A stretch of 64,000 nt of DNA. Source: Mycobacterium attenuatum (GTDB lineage: Bacteria; Actinomycetota; Actinomycetes; Mycobacteriales; Mycobacteriaceae). Below the pieces are notes generated by a model, which saw only the letters and a list, made by a program, of their open reading frames with translations, was not told where the DNA came from and did no database searches. The translations under genes were made by a program, and so were the position numbers. How positions within the stretch are numbered: the first letter of the stretch is position 1; each line of letters starts with the position of its first letter. Of this stretch, positions 28,586 to 37,252 are shown in pieces. The stretch spans positions 1 to 64,000 of the forward strand of contig NZ_UPHT01000073.1 of the NCBI RefSeq assembly GCF_900566085.1, in the 5' to 3' direction.

Positions 28586-29137
28586 ATGCCGCACGACGCT
28601 TTGGGTCCCGCACGGCTCCTCGCGCAGCATTTGGGCGACATCGTCCGAGCGGCCACCGCCAGCGAGGTCGGTGATCGGTGGGTGTCGGCATTGCCGTGTC
28701 GGCACCGACCGGCCCATCGACGCTGCCCCGGGCGGATGACCATCGCCATCGTAGGGCCCCAGGCGTCCGCGGCCATCCGATGGCGGTGCAGCGTCTGTGA
28801 CGACCAGGGAGTGATCAGCAACTGGGCAGACTCCCCATACGACCTGCGCCGTCGCCGGCTCAGCGTTGCCTGCGACGTCGACGAGGTCATCGTCAGCGAC
28901 GAGACCGCCGCCGCGCTACGCGAGCTGATGTTGCTCGACCCCGACTGTGAGCGGCTGGTCTTTGGCATGCGCGCCCACCCCGACGGCGCTGCCTTACTGT
29001 CCAGTGCAGACGACCTGGAGGAACTGATCGGGTTCGTGGCCGCCGAAGCCAACCACGAACCCAACCGGCGCCGCCAACACCGCCTCGACGCCGCGTTTAA
29101 CGCACTGACCGAAGCCGCCCAAACCCTCCACCGCTGA
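28586..29137 (+). CDS. Hypothetical protein with Cys/His-rich N-terminus
   Basis: A protein of about 183 residues, read divergently from the frameshifted gene. It has PCRHRPAHRRCPG followed by IRWRCSVCDDQGVISNW (a possible zinc-binding CXXC), then a charged helical half (VSDETAAALRELMLLDP, EEANHEPNRRRQHRLDAA region) ending near a stop at 29137. The organisation (CXXC domain plus helical tail) recurs in uncharacterised actinobacterial proteins. The start is uncertain: ATG 28586 is used, and a TTG at 28529 is possible. No function is assigned. Confidence 0.7.
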   Translation: MPHDALGPARLLAQHLGDIVRAATASEVGDRWVSALPCRHRPAHRRCPGRMTIAIVGPQASAAIRWRCSVCDDQGVISNWADSPYDLRRRRLSVACDVDEVIVSDETAAALRELMLLDPDCERLVFGMRAHPDGAALLSSADDLEELIGFVAAEANHEPNRRRQHRLDAAFNALTEAAQTLHR

Positions 29138-29437
29138 ACAACTCTCGGCGTTACAGCAGTGTCGAAGCCGGCGATGAGGCGGCCAAAGCATCTTGAGCCT
29201 GCGGAACGGAAACCCGCCGCGTTATCCTCGACACCCATCAGGAGCAACTGTGGGCGGCGGGCCTGCCGCCTGAGTTCCTGAGCCCGTATGCTGACGGCGA
29301 AGCCGCGAACCGGCCGGTTGCAATGAGTCAACTTTCGGATGCCACCCGTGGTGGGCAGGAGCCCGATCCTTGCACTGATAGCTTCGTCTTCGTGAAATGC
29401 GAGTACAGGAATTTTAACCGGAAGGACATCACTAGCT
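29138..29437. other. Intergenic region containing the left direct repeat
   Basis: Three hundred bases between the hypothetical gene and the beta-lactamase-like gene. A short frame starting after a stop near 29196 encodes a fragment similar to one at 37351-37459 (see the repeats). The last 40 bases hold the GGAAGGA ribosome site for the beta-lactamase-like gene. Confidence 0.5.
29236..29347 (+). repeat. Left copy of a degenerate direct repeat (gene fragment)
   Basis: Matches 37351-37459 in the same orientation. The best core (29267-29311) is nearly identical, with one or two mismatches over 45 bases, and similarity extends at lower level on both sides. In both copies the plus strand reads PEFLSPYADGEAAN followed after a short variable stretch by QLSDAT, in frame, so they look like pieces of one former coding sequence. 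Together they bracket the 8-kb block of drug-modification-like genes. Confidence 0.75.
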
Positions 29438-30391
29438 GTGGGTGTGAGTAGACGATTGGGTAGCCGAAGATATGCGCTCGTGTTGGTTTCGCTGTTGCTG
29501 ATTTCGGGTTGTGCTCATAATTCAGCAACCAATTCTGCGTCCACCCCTTCTGTAAGCACAAGGCCTGTCGAGCCCGAAGGTAAGCAGCTTGAAGAGCTTG
29601 AACACACATTCGATGGAAAGATCGGCGTGTATGCAATCAACACCAGCAATGGTGAGATAATCGCTCATCGCGAGGATGAGCGATTCCCGCTGCAGAGCAC
29701 GATAAAGTTCATGGGTGTTGCTGCACTGCTGAAGCAGAGCGACACTGACAGTCATCTGTTACAGGAAATTGTGCACTATTCGCAAAATGATTTAATCGAG
29801 TGGAGTCCGATCACTCGAAAGAATATCACGGGCGGTATGACGCTTGAGGCGTTGTCGGAAGCGGCGATCAGCTACAGCGACAACGCTGCGATCAACATCA
29901 TCATGAAGAGGTTGGGTGGACCGCCAGCGGTAGCGCAGTTCGCGCACTCTGTTGGTAACCAGACCTACAACGTCGAGCACTATGACGGGGCACTAAATTC
30001 CGATCCTACCAGCGGGGCCGATACGTCCACGCCGAGAGATATGGCGGCCAGCGTACAAAAATTGTCTCTTGGTGACGGGCTGACGCCAGCACAACAAACG
30101 CAACTCCTCGGATGGATGCGGAACAATACGGCCGGTTATCGGCGGATACGTGCCGGCGTCCCGGGCGGCTGGGTAGTTGCTGACAAGACAGGGTCTGGCG
30201 ACTACGGTATCGCAAACGATATCGGCATCCTATGGTCACCGTATTGTAAGCCCATCGTACTAGCTATCTACACAGTGCAAAACCAGCGGGACGCCAAGAG
30301 GCGAGAAGATATTGTAGCGTCCGCTACAAGCATTGTGCTCGATCAGTTCGCAAAAAAAGACCACTGTTTCGAGGAATTGTCATCCTCGTGA
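29438..30391 (+). CDS. Class A beta-lactamase-like lipoprotein
   Basis: A 317-residue protein with a lipoprotein signal (lipobox ISGC, Cys25) and the class A serine beta-lactamase motifs: Ser87-Thr-Ile-Lys90 (SXXK), Ser147-Asp-Asn149 (SDN) and Lys250-Thr-Gly252 (KTG). In the omega loop the sequence is HYDGALN: Asn187 aligns with Asn170, but the general base Glu166 is replaced by Asp183. This change usually slows deacylation, so the enzyme may be weak, altered in specificity, or serve as a penicillin-binding sensor. The GTG at 29438 has GGAAGGA upstream. The gene is about 50% GC against about 65% around it, a sign of transfer. It is first in the block of drug-modification-like genes. Confidence 0.88.
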   Translation: MGVSRRLGSRRYALVLVSLLLISGCAHNSATNSASTPSVSTRPVEPEGKQLEELEHTFDGKIGVYAINTSNGEIIAHREDERFPLQSTIKFMGVAALLKQSDTDSHLLQEIVHYSQNDLIEWSPITRKNITGGMTLEALSEAAISYSDNAAINIIMKRLGGPPAVAQFAHSVGNQTYNVEHYDGALNSDPTSGADTSTPRDMAASVQKLSLGDGLTPAQQTQLLGWMRNNTAGYRRIRAGVPGGWVVADKTGSGDYGIANDIGILWSPYCKPIVLAIYTVQNQRDAKRREDIVASATSIVLDQFAKKDHCFEELSSS

Positions 30392-30538
30392 ACAGCTCAA
30401 GACATCGCGATTTGTTCGCACTACCGCATCGCGGAAAACGATGACATCACACTTGCCTATCTCGCCCGTACGCGTCACCGTCCGGGTACCTTCGTGCCTT
30501 CATTGCGGCAACGAGGATGAGTCGGAAGAAGCCCTGTC

Positions 30539-31813
30539 ATGACCGTAGAGGTTCGCCCCATCACAGCCGATGAGGCCGTGGCGTTCTTGCGGATCGTGCC
30601 CGGGTTGGCGGGTACCCCGAGCTGGGAACCGGAGCCGGCTGCCTGGCATTCCGGTATCGGCATTGCCCCTGTGTTTGACAAGCCGGTCAGCGAAGAAGTC
30701 TGGGTACCGGCCGTCGCTGAGTGGAACGATGTCGATCGCACGCAGGCGGCGTTCGTGGATGGCCAGTTGGTGGGCACCTCGCAGATGCTGTCCCTGGAGG
30801 TCACCGTGCCGGGTAGCGGGCCGGTGCCGATGGGTGGGCTAACCGACGTCGGCGTGTTGCCGACCCACCGCCGGCGGGGGCTGTTGCGGGCCATGATGCG
30901 CGCTCTTCTCGACGACTGCCACCAGCGCAGCGAGGCGCTGGCCACGTTGAGTGCTTCCGAGGGCGGCATCTACGGCCGCTACGGCTTCGGCCCAGCCACT
31001 ACCCAGACCCGCTGGGAACTGGAGAACACACAAGCACGCCGAGCACGCCCGCACCAGCCACAGGGTCGGATCGAGTTAGTTGAGGCGCACACCGCCAAAG
31101 AGCAGTGGCCGTTACTGCATGATCGGGTGCGCCGGACGCGGATCGGCGAGGTCAGCGCCCACCAATGGCAGTGGGACCACAAATCCCGAGACGCCTGGCA
31201 GTTTCTGCTGCATTATGACGACGCCGGGACCGTGGACGGCGCCGCCAACTACCGCACCCCATGGTCGCCGGACGCCGCGACCGCCGGCATTGTGGAGGTC
31301 GATTGGCTAGAAGCCACCACAGTCACGGCCTACAGCGACCTATGGATGTTGCTGACTGGCCTGGACCTAACCAGGCGGGTGATTGCTGCCAAACGACCCG
31401 TCGACGAGCCGCTGCGCTGGCAACTGGCTGACCCTCGTGCCCTGCGCATCACACGGCACAGCGACAACCTGTGGGTCCGGCTCGTCGATGTCCCCGCAGC
31501 ATTGGCCAACCGCACCTACCAAGTCGAAGGATCGCTGGTACTCGACGTTGCTGATTCGTTTTGCCCATGGAACGAGGGCTGTTGGCACCTCGACGGCGGC
31601 CCGGATGGGGCCCACTGCCATCGCGCCGTATCAGGTCGTGCTCCCGACCTGACATTGGATGCCGCGACACTGGGCAGCATCTTCCTCGGCGGCACCGCGC
31701 TCGGGTCGCTGGCGGCCGCAGGCTTGATCGTCGAACACCGCCCAGGCGCCCTGAACCGGGCCACCGCCATGCTCACCGGGCTGCAAGCCCCGCACAATGC
31801 CGTCGGATTCTGA
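30539..31813 (+). CDS. Eis-family N-acetyltransferase
   Basis: A 424-residue protein of the Eis family, which acetylates aminoglycosides and lysine side chains with acetyl-CoA. Order: N-terminal GNAT domain with the CoA-binding VLPTHRRRGLLRAMM, then GGIYGRYGFGPA, whose Tyr matches the catalytic Tyr126 of Eis. A second GNAT-like domain and an SCP2-like C-terminal domain follow. The protein ends in Phe, which in Eis supplies the catalytic terminal carboxylate. The ATG at 30539 has GGAAG upstream and overlaps the end of a 33-codon frame. The next kinase frame overlaps its 3' end. Substrate specificity is not deducible. Confidence 0.89.
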   Translation: MTVEVRPITADEAVAFLRIVPGLAGTPSWEPEPAAWHSGIGIAPVFDKPVSEEVWVPAVAEWNDVDRTQAAFVDGQLVGTSQMLSLEVTVPGSGPVPMGGLTDVGVLPTHRRRGLLRAMMRALLDDCHQRSEALATLSASEGGIYGRYGFGPATTQTRWELENTQARRARPHQPQGRIELVEAHTAKEQWPLLHDRVRRTRIGEVSAHQWQWDHKSRDAWQFLLHYDDAGTVDGAANYRTPWSPDAATAGIVEVDWLEATTVTAYSDLWMLLTGLDLTRRVIAAKRPVDEPLRWQLADPRALRITRHSDNLWVRLVDVPAALANRTYQVEGSLVLDVADSFCPWNEGCWHLDGGPDGAHCHRAVSGRAPDLTLDAATLGSIFLGGTALGSLAAAGLIVEHRPGALNRATAMLTGLQAPHNAVGF

Positions 31814-32912
31814 CCCCTTGCCCCAACTCGATCCGCCACCACAGCGCATCGCGACGGAACTCATTACGAATGAACGGAGCCCAACACGTGCACCGAAGAC
31901 GCCACGCAACGAAGGTAGAATCTTTGCTTTGCCGGTGCGACCGGTGCTGCCGCAGACCGCCACGTCCGAAGTAGTCCGGGTGAGTGCCGAGCTGTTTCCC
32001 GCGAGCCTGCCGATCGTGGCCACCCTCGGCGGCAGGGTCGACGGACGGGCATGGCTAGAAGAGCTGCCGCGTACTGTTGCCCGGTTGCAGTCCCGCTGGT
32101 GTCTGCGGCTGCACGCCCCGTTTCACGGCGGCAGCTGCTCGTGGGTGGCGCCCGCGCACTTGCCTGACGGGCAGTCGGTGGTCCTGAAGGTCAGCTGGCC
32201 TCATCGCGAAGCGGTTGGCGAAGCACGGGCGCTGCGGCTCTGGGACGGCAACGCCGCGGTGCGTCTGTTGCGCGAGGACCGCGAGCATCACGCGCTGCTG
32301 CTGGAACGCTGCAACCCAGGCCGTCCGCTGGGATCCTCCCACCACCTCAGCGTCACAGAACGACTGCTGGTGGGCGCACGGGTCCTGGGTGAACTGTGGC
32401 AAACGCCAGTGCCCGACCAGGCCGGCCTGGAGCTGCTGGGCGATGTCACCGCCGAGTGGGCTGATCTGGTTGAAAACCGCATGGCGCGGCTAGAGCCGGG
32501 TTTCGACGCTGGTCTGGTGGCCCACGGAGTACGCATGCTGCGCGAGTTGCCCGCCGGCGCCGCACGCACTGTGGTGATGCACGGCGATTTCAACCCGGGC
32601 AACGTGCTCTCATCGCTGCGAGGATGGCTGACTATCGACGCCAAACCGATGATCGGCGACCCCGGCTATGACCCGTGGCCGTTGGTTGAGCAAATCGACG
32701 ACCCATTCGCGTATACCGACGTTCACTCTGTACTGACCGAGCGGTTCACGCTGATCACCGAGGCGCTGGGCGAGGACACAGCCAGACTTCAGGCGTGGGG
32801 CCTGGCCCGCTGCGTGGAAACAGCCCTAGATGCGGCGGCCGGCGGCGACATTGTGGACGCACAGACTGCCCTGAACAAGGCGAGGGCGCTGGCCGAACTG
32901 CTCGGGATCTGA
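31797..32912 (+). CDS. Aminoglycoside/hydroxyurea phosphotransferase, APH(6)-like
   Basis: A kinase of the APH(6)/streptomycin 6-phosphotransferase family. The nucleotide-binding part has VLKVSWPHREAVGEARAL. The catalytic loop is HGDFNPGN, and the metal site is TIDAKPMIGDPGYDPW, a pattern typical of APH(6) enzymes. The frame begins at ATG 31797, overlapping the Eis-like gene, but the first 60 residues do not resemble the family; in-frame GTG codons at 31935, 31944 or 31980 are likely true starts. It would phosphorylate an aminoglycoside such as streptomycin or a related natural sugar. The tight spacing suggests co-transcription with the acetyltransferase. Confidence 0.85.
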   Translation: MPSDSDPLPQLDPPPQRIATELITNERSPTRAPKTPRNEGRIFALPVRPVLPQTATSEVVRVSAELFPASLPIVATLGGRVDGRAWLEELPRTVARLQSRWCLRLHAPFHGGSCSWVAPAHLPDGQSVVLKVSWPHREAVGEARALRLWDGNAAVRLLREDREHHALLLERCNPGRPLGSSHHLSVTERLLVGARVLGELWQTPVPDQAGLELLGDVTAEWADLVENRMARLEPGFDAGLVAHGVRMLRELPAGAARTVVMHGDFNPGNVLSSLRGWLTIDAKPMIGDPGYDPWPLVEQIDDPFAYTDVHSVLTERFTLITEALGEDTARLQAWGLARCVETALDAAAGGDIVDAQTALNKARALAELLGI

Positions 32913-33354
32913 CCGGCGCTCTAGCAACTCACCTCGGCTGGCTCTTCGACCCCGAACGCAGTTGTTGCGATCATGCACGGTAAATCCCCACCGACACGCT
33001 GGGCTCGGTGATGGCCCAGCTCGGATACCCAGTTTGCGGCGCAAGCCGCGACCGATTTCACCGCCTTTCGGCAGTTTAGTAGCGAACAGGAACCGTAGAT
33101 CCGCGCGCCGTTCATCGATGAGATCGTCGGCGTACAGCGTCGGCCACTCTACGCACCGAGTATGCCCGACGGCGTTCAGGTTGTCCGACCGATCCCGGTC
33201 TGCACCCATGGGCTGGTCGGGTATCTCGGCCGACCAGCTCGACCACCGCGACACTTTCCCACCCCACACGACAGGCCGCTTGAGGCGGAGGTGCGTAGCC
33301 TCACTCTTGGCGAATGTCAGCGGATTTCCGGTAGGGCGCACTCTGTGATGATCG
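32913..33354. other. Gap between kinase and MerR gene, no gene recognised
   Basis: About 440 bases between convergent genes. Long frames exist on both strands (for example leftward 32826-33365), but none shows known motifs, a ribosome site or mycobacterial codon preference. Possibly decayed coding DNA. Confidence 0.4.
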
Positions 33355-34179
33355 TCATGCGCCAACCTCTCGGGGGTGAATATGCAGGCGGATCAGATGA
33401 CCATGGCTAGCGTATGGGCCGTCGCCGTCGAACATGCCGGTGATGCACTCGATTGTGTTCTCGTCGACCTGCCGCACCGCAAACGACGTCTCGGCGACCT
33501 GGGCGAGCATTGGGATCGCATCGCGCACCGGTAGACCCTCGGCAGTCGCTTGCTCAGTTGGTGCGACGTCCACCGCGTAGACAGCGTCATTGAGCAGCCG
33601 GGCGCCAAGCAGTCGCCAAACGGAATCAGGCCGTTCACACCAACGCCGCAGGTGTGGCAGCAGGTGCTCTTCGGGATCCTCGGTCACCCACCCTTCCCGG
33701 GCTAGATGCTCAACCAACTGCTGGACGGCAGGTGCCAGCGCCTGGCCTGTACCGATGCCGCTGAACCGGTCGTCGATATCCCAGCGTCTAGGGTCCACAA
33801 ACTCCTCGAACAGCTTCTCTGGGCGGTTGATCTTGACTGCCATGGCGTTCTTCCCTTCCAGTTCGATGATGGTGCGCGCCACGGTGTCGGCCATCCGGAC
33901 CAGCCGGTTGCGCTGCCCGTGTAAACGGATGTGCTGGCGCTTGAGGGCGGCGAGCGTGTCCGGCTCGGAGTCGACCGACTCCCCGATTTCGCCCAGACTT
34001 AGGCCGAACTCACGCAGGACGAGGATCTGTTGCAGACGCAGGAGTTGCTCTTCCTCGTAATAGCGGTAGCCGTTGGTACCCACGTAGGCGGGCTTGAGCA
34101 GGCCGATGTCGTCGTAATGGCGCAGAGTACGGGCGGTGACGCCCGACATCCTCGCCACATCCGCAATCGACCAACTCAT
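33355..34179 (-). CDS. MerR-family transcriptional regulator
   Basis: A 274-residue regulator. The N-terminal 70 residues are a clear MerR DNA-binding domain (WSIADVARMSGVTARTLRHYDDIGLL with wing NGYRYYEEEQLLRLQQI). A dimerisation helix follows (about 75-110). The C-terminal 160 residues are a ligand-binding region with several Trp residues; it is reminiscent of TipA-type drug-sensing domains, but I could not confirm this. The start was taken at ATG 34179, since MSWSIADVA matches the family N-terminus; the frame extends to 34227. It lies within the block of drug-modification-like genes, so a drug-responsive regulator of its neighbours is a reasonable inference. Confidence 0.87.
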   Translation of the reverse strand: MSWSIADVARMSGVTARTLRHYDDIGLLKPAYVGTNGYRYYEEEQLLRLQQILVLREFGLSLGEIGESVDSEPDTLAALKRQHIRLHGQRNRLVRMADTVARTIIELEGKNAMAVKINRPEKLFEEFVDPRRWDIDDRFSGIGTGQALAPAVQQLVEHLAREGWVTEDPEEHLLPHLRRWCERPDSVWRLLGARLLNDAVYAVDVAPTEQATAEGLPVRDAIPMLAQVAETSFAVRQVDENTIECITGMFDGDGPYASHGHLIRLHIHPREVGA

Positions 34180-34470
34180 GGCGTTTCCCCATCCTTCCCG
34201 GGAGGCCAGTCCATCCGCCCTCCTCATCGACCCTAGAAATTGCCGCTACGTGAAGGTCAAGCGGGAATACACAGACTGGTCCACCAGACCATTCGTCGCG
34301 GCGGAAGGTCATCGAGTCGCGAACGGCTCGGCGGCTTGGCGCGCGCAAGCCCGTGCCCCGTCATCGCTGGTCTGGGCCTCGTGAACCCTATAGCGAGTTC
34401 GAACTCGATATGATCTCCCGGCTCGGCCTCAGGGTTGCCGTGCTTCATCAGCGCGTTGGTGTGGGGTTAG
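34180..34470. other. Upstream region of the MerR gene, no gene recognised
   Basis: The first part should carry the MerR gene promoter. The rest probably held the 5' half of the GNAT gene whose remnant follows, but its reading frames are interrupted and I cannot reconstruct it. Confidence 0.4.
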
Positions 34471-34690
34471 TTCACCGATTTCTATGTTGTCCCCGCTCAT
34501 CGCGGCCGCGGTCTGAGGCGCCAGTTTTTGAACGCGCTGCACGCCCATGCCCGCAGCGTCGGGTTTGACACGCTGGTGGTGTGGCCGTCGCAACGCAGTG
34601 CACCGCTGTATCAGAGGGAGGGCTTTGCTCCGCCTGCTGAATTGTTGGAACTCTCTTCCCCCAACGGGAGTAGCTGGTGCAACGTTCAGT
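34471..34690 (+). pseudogene. Truncated GNAT acetyltransferase remnant
   Basis: Directly after a TAG stop the frame reads FTDFYVVPAHRGRGLRRQFL, which is the CoA-binding motif A of a GNAT acetyltransferase. It is followed by the motif B region (VWPSQRSAPLYQREGFAPP). There is no start codon, the N-terminal half is missing, and the frame runs into the 3' end of the oppositely oriented fusion gene. It is the remains of a further acetyltransferase in the block of drug-modification-like genes. Confidence 0.7.
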
Positions 34691-36091
34691 TCAGTGCTGG
34701 CCGGGCAGCAGATCGACGCCGAAGCGCTGCCGAAGCGCTGCCATGTCTGTGCGGTCGTCGTCGTCGAGCGGGTAGCCGGTGTGGCAGCGCACTTGGCCTT
34801 GGGGGGTCAAACAGCGCACGGTCTGACCCCTGATGGTTCCGGTGCCGGCGAACCAGGGTGCGGCGTAGACCCAGACCTCGCGGTTTTCCATCGTGTATTC
34901 GCCGTTGCCTTGCCGGTCGAACACCACCGGGTGCACGTCCACCGTCTTGCCCGCGTGGTCGCGTAACACGAAACACGACATCAGCTGACCCTCGGCCACC
35001 GCGTATCCCAATGCACCCAGGGCAGTGACGAGATCGAGGGCCTGGTCGACGCGAACAATGAGGTCGATGTCCTTATGCGGGCGCGTCTGCTGGCCGAGCA
35101 GGGCGTCGATGCCCCAACCGCCGTCGCCGAGCCAGACGTCCACCCCGGCTGCTTCCAGGGCTTTGATCACGGCCAACGCGTCGGCGGCGTTCATCATCAC
35201 CAGGCCAGTATCGGCGTCGAAAGGATCTGGACCGGGGCGCCAACGGCGCTGGGGTTGCCAATCGAGGACGGCTCGGGCTCGGGCGCAGTCCAGCAATGCC
35301 CGGTAGGGGTCGAAATCGTAGGCGTTGCCGCCACGCCAGGCAACATTAGGCAGGAGTTTACTCACCAACTCGCGGCTGGCCAGACGAGCCGAGGAAATGT
35401 CGTCGGCGCACAAAAGCAGCCGGTGGTGCCCAGCAAGTGGGTTGGTGTGCACAGCGTGGCCGACGGCGTCGGCGAGGTCACAGACATCAAGGAAGGCGCC
35501 GTATTGCCACAGCGGTGACCATTCAATGTCGGGATTATCCACGCGGGCTTGCCCAATGATGCGGTAGGTGTCGGGGGTGAACACGCCGGGCGGGCGCAGG
35601 CACACGGTGGTGATGCCGGTGGCGGTGGTGAAGGCCTCGCAGAGATCCTCGGCCAGGAGCTTGGAGACCGCGTACGAGCTAGCCGGGCGGCAAGGGTGGT
35701 CGTCGTTGAGCGGCAGGTAGTCCGGGGCACGGCTGCCGTCGAAGACCCCGAGAACCTCCACCGTACTCATCAGCACTACCCGGGCATGCCCGGCCTGGCG
35801 GGCAGCCTCCAGCACGTTCGCCGCGCCGAGCACGTTGGTCTGCAAGACCGTCCACGCGTCCGCGGCGTTCGGCGCGGCCAGGCCTGGCAGCGCCTGTGGG
35901 TCCGGGTCATCGGCTGCCGCCAGGTGAACGATCACCTCGATGTCGCGGTCGGCCTTCGCCAGCTCAGCTGGATTGCGCACGTCCTGGCCGTCGGCGAGAT
36001 CGAAACCCACAACGGTGTCACCTCGCTCGCACAACAGACGAGTAACTGCGGCACCGATCATGCCGCGATGACCGGTGACCAGAACATCCAT
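34691..36091 (-). CDS. SDR epimerase fused to an ANT(2'')/LinA-type nucleotidyltransferase
   Basis: A 466-residue two-domain protein. Residues 1 to about 295 are an extended SDR: Rossmann start VLVTGHRGMIGAAV, catalytic region VVLMSTVEVLG and YAVSK. Residues about 305-466 are a nucleotidyltransferase of the AadB/LinA group: VWLGDGGWGIDALLG followed by HKDIDLIV, where the two acidic residues bind metal. Enzymes of that group adenylylate aminoglycosides or lincosamides. The ATG at 36091 is clear, and no frame break exists at the junction. The fusion could couple modification of a sugar ring to nucleotidylation, or be an accidental join. It is transcribed leftward, opposite to the double GNAT. 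Confidence 0.84.
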   Translation of the reverse strand: MDVLVTGHRGMIGAAVTRLLCERGDTVVGFDLADGQDVRNPAELAKADRDIEVIVHLAAADDPDPQALPGLAAPNAADAWTVLQTNVLGAANVLEAARQAGHARVVLMSTVEVLGVFDGSRAPDYLPLNDDHPCRPASSYAVSKLLAEDLCEAFTTATGITTVCLRPPGVFTPDTYRIIGQARVDNPDIEWSPLWQYGAFLDVCDLADAVGHAVHTNPLAGHHRLLLCADDISSARLASRELVSKLLPNVAWRGGNAYDFDPYRALLDCARARAVLDWQPQRRWRPGPDPFDADTGLVMMNAADALAVIKALEAAGVDVWLGDGGWGIDALLGQQTRPHKDIDLIVRVDQALDLVTALGALGYAVAEGQLMSCFVLRDHAGKTVDVHPVVFDRQGNGEYTMENREVWVYAAPWFAGTGTIRGQTVRCLTPQGQVRCHTGYPLDDDDRTDMAALRQRFGVDLLPGQH

Positions 36092-36184
36092 GCCACATCC
36101 CCTCGGCTCTACGCTGTTTCAGCGACAAGGTACCGCCGCAGAAATCCGATTGCCTGATGGATTTTCGGTCGCGACAATCTCAGG

Positions 36185-37252
36185 GTGCGTGATCAGAGTC
36201 CGTCCGACGGCGCCCTGACCCTGTCCCCCTTATGCGTCGACGACGCAGAGGCGCATCTGGCAGGGGAGGACGAGCAGCTGATCCGCTGGTACTCAGGCGG
36301 GCCCGGAACCCCGGAAGGTGTCGAGGCCTACCTGCACCACTGCCAGCAGCAGTGGGCGACCGGCGGATTGCTGCGAGCCTTTGCCATCCGGGCAGGCACC
36401 GAGCAGATATTAGCTGGCACAGTCGATCTGCGGTTTGAGGGTGGGGAGCTTAGCGCCCGGGCAGGTCTTGGGCAGGTCGATGTCGCCTACGGGCTCTATC
36501 CGGCCTGGCGCGGGCGGGGGCTGGCGACTCGGGCTGTCGACTTGGTGTGCCACTACGCGGCCGAGCAGGGTGCGAGTACCGCGGTGGTGAAGGTGGAACC
36601 GGGCAACGCGGCGTCGGCCCGGGTCGCGCTGCGCACGGGTTTCACCTATGTCGGGCGGATCCAAGAAAGCGACGGCACGGTCTTCGACCGTTACCAACGA
36701 GTCCTCGTCAAGGGGCTGGTAGTCAGGACTGCCGAAGCAACTGATATCGATGCCGTCTTCGAGATCCGCACCAGCGTGACGGATAACCATCTGTCCTACC
36801 AGCAGCTCACTGAGCTCGGGATCACCAAAGAGACGGTGCGGGACGCACTGGAGGCGTCGCCTTGTGTGTGGATCGCCGAAGTCGAGGGGACGGCCGCCGG
36901 CTTCGCGATGGCCGACGCGCAGGCCGGCAGCATCTTCGCTTGTTTCATCCATCCCCAGTACCAGCGGCGCGGGCTGGGACCGCTACTGATGGGGCGCGCG
37001 GAAGCGTTCCTGTTCCAATGGCACGCGACGATCTGGCTGACCACCGACGCCGCCAGCCGCGCCCCCAGTTTCTACCGCAAGCTCGGCTGGACGGCGGTGC
37101 GCGATCTGCCCGACGGCAGTATCCGCTTCGAAAAGCACCGCGCCACAACCGCTGTCGCCACCAAGATGCACGACGACAAAGCGGACATCGACGAGCACCT
37201 GATGCGGCGCCTGCTGGGCGCCCAGTTCCTCAGTGGGCCAACCTGCCCCTGA
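36185..37252 (+). CDS. Double-GNAT acetyltransferase
   Basis: A 355-residue protein with two consecutive acetyltransferase domains. Domain 1 (about 10-175) resembles RimJ/AAC(6')-type enzymes: VDVAYGLYPAWRGRGLATRAV with motif A and then EPGNAASARVALRTGFTYVG. Domain 2 (about 178-320) has FACFIHPQYQRRGLGPLLMGRAE and ends SFYRKLGWTAV. Both keep the pyrophosphate-binding R/Q-x-x-G-x-G/A pattern, so both may be active. The start is GTG 36185. A short acidic, His-containing tail follows domain 2. It is divergent from the SDR-nucleotidyltransferase gene and is the last gene before the right direct repeat. The substrates are unknown. Confidence 0.86.
   Translation: MRDQSPSDGALTLSPLCVDDAEAHLAGEDEQLIRWYSGGPGTPEGVEAYLHHCQQQWATGGLLRAFAIRAGTEQILAGTVDLRFEGGELSARAGLGQVDVAYGLYPAWRGRGLATRAVDLVCHYAAEQGASTAVVKVEPGNAASARVALRTGFTYVGRIQESDGTVFDRYQRVLVKGLVVRTAEATDIDAVFEIRTSVTDNHLSYQQLTELGITKETVRDALEASPCVWIAEVEGTAAGFAMADAQAGSIFACFIHPQYQRRGLGPLLMGRAEAFLFQWHATIWLTTDAASRAPSFYRKLGWTAVRDLPDGSIRFEKHRATTAVATKMHDDKADIDEHLMRRLLGAQFLSGPTCP

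Noticed and set aside
29138-29437. Possible attachment site at the direct repeats
   Set aside because: The repeats are coding fragments with scattered mismatches, with no tRNA gene and no integrase nearby, so a site-specific att site is unlikely.
30442-30542. Small 33-codon frame ending at the Eis-like start, with CLHCG
   Set aside because: A possible leader peptide because its stop overlaps the ATG, but it has no ribosome site or homology that I recognise. The sequence alone is insufficient.
32826-33365. Leftward frame of 179 codons between the kinase and the MerR gene
   Set aside because: No known motif, overlap with the end of the kinase gene, and amino-acid composition typical of a shadow frame.
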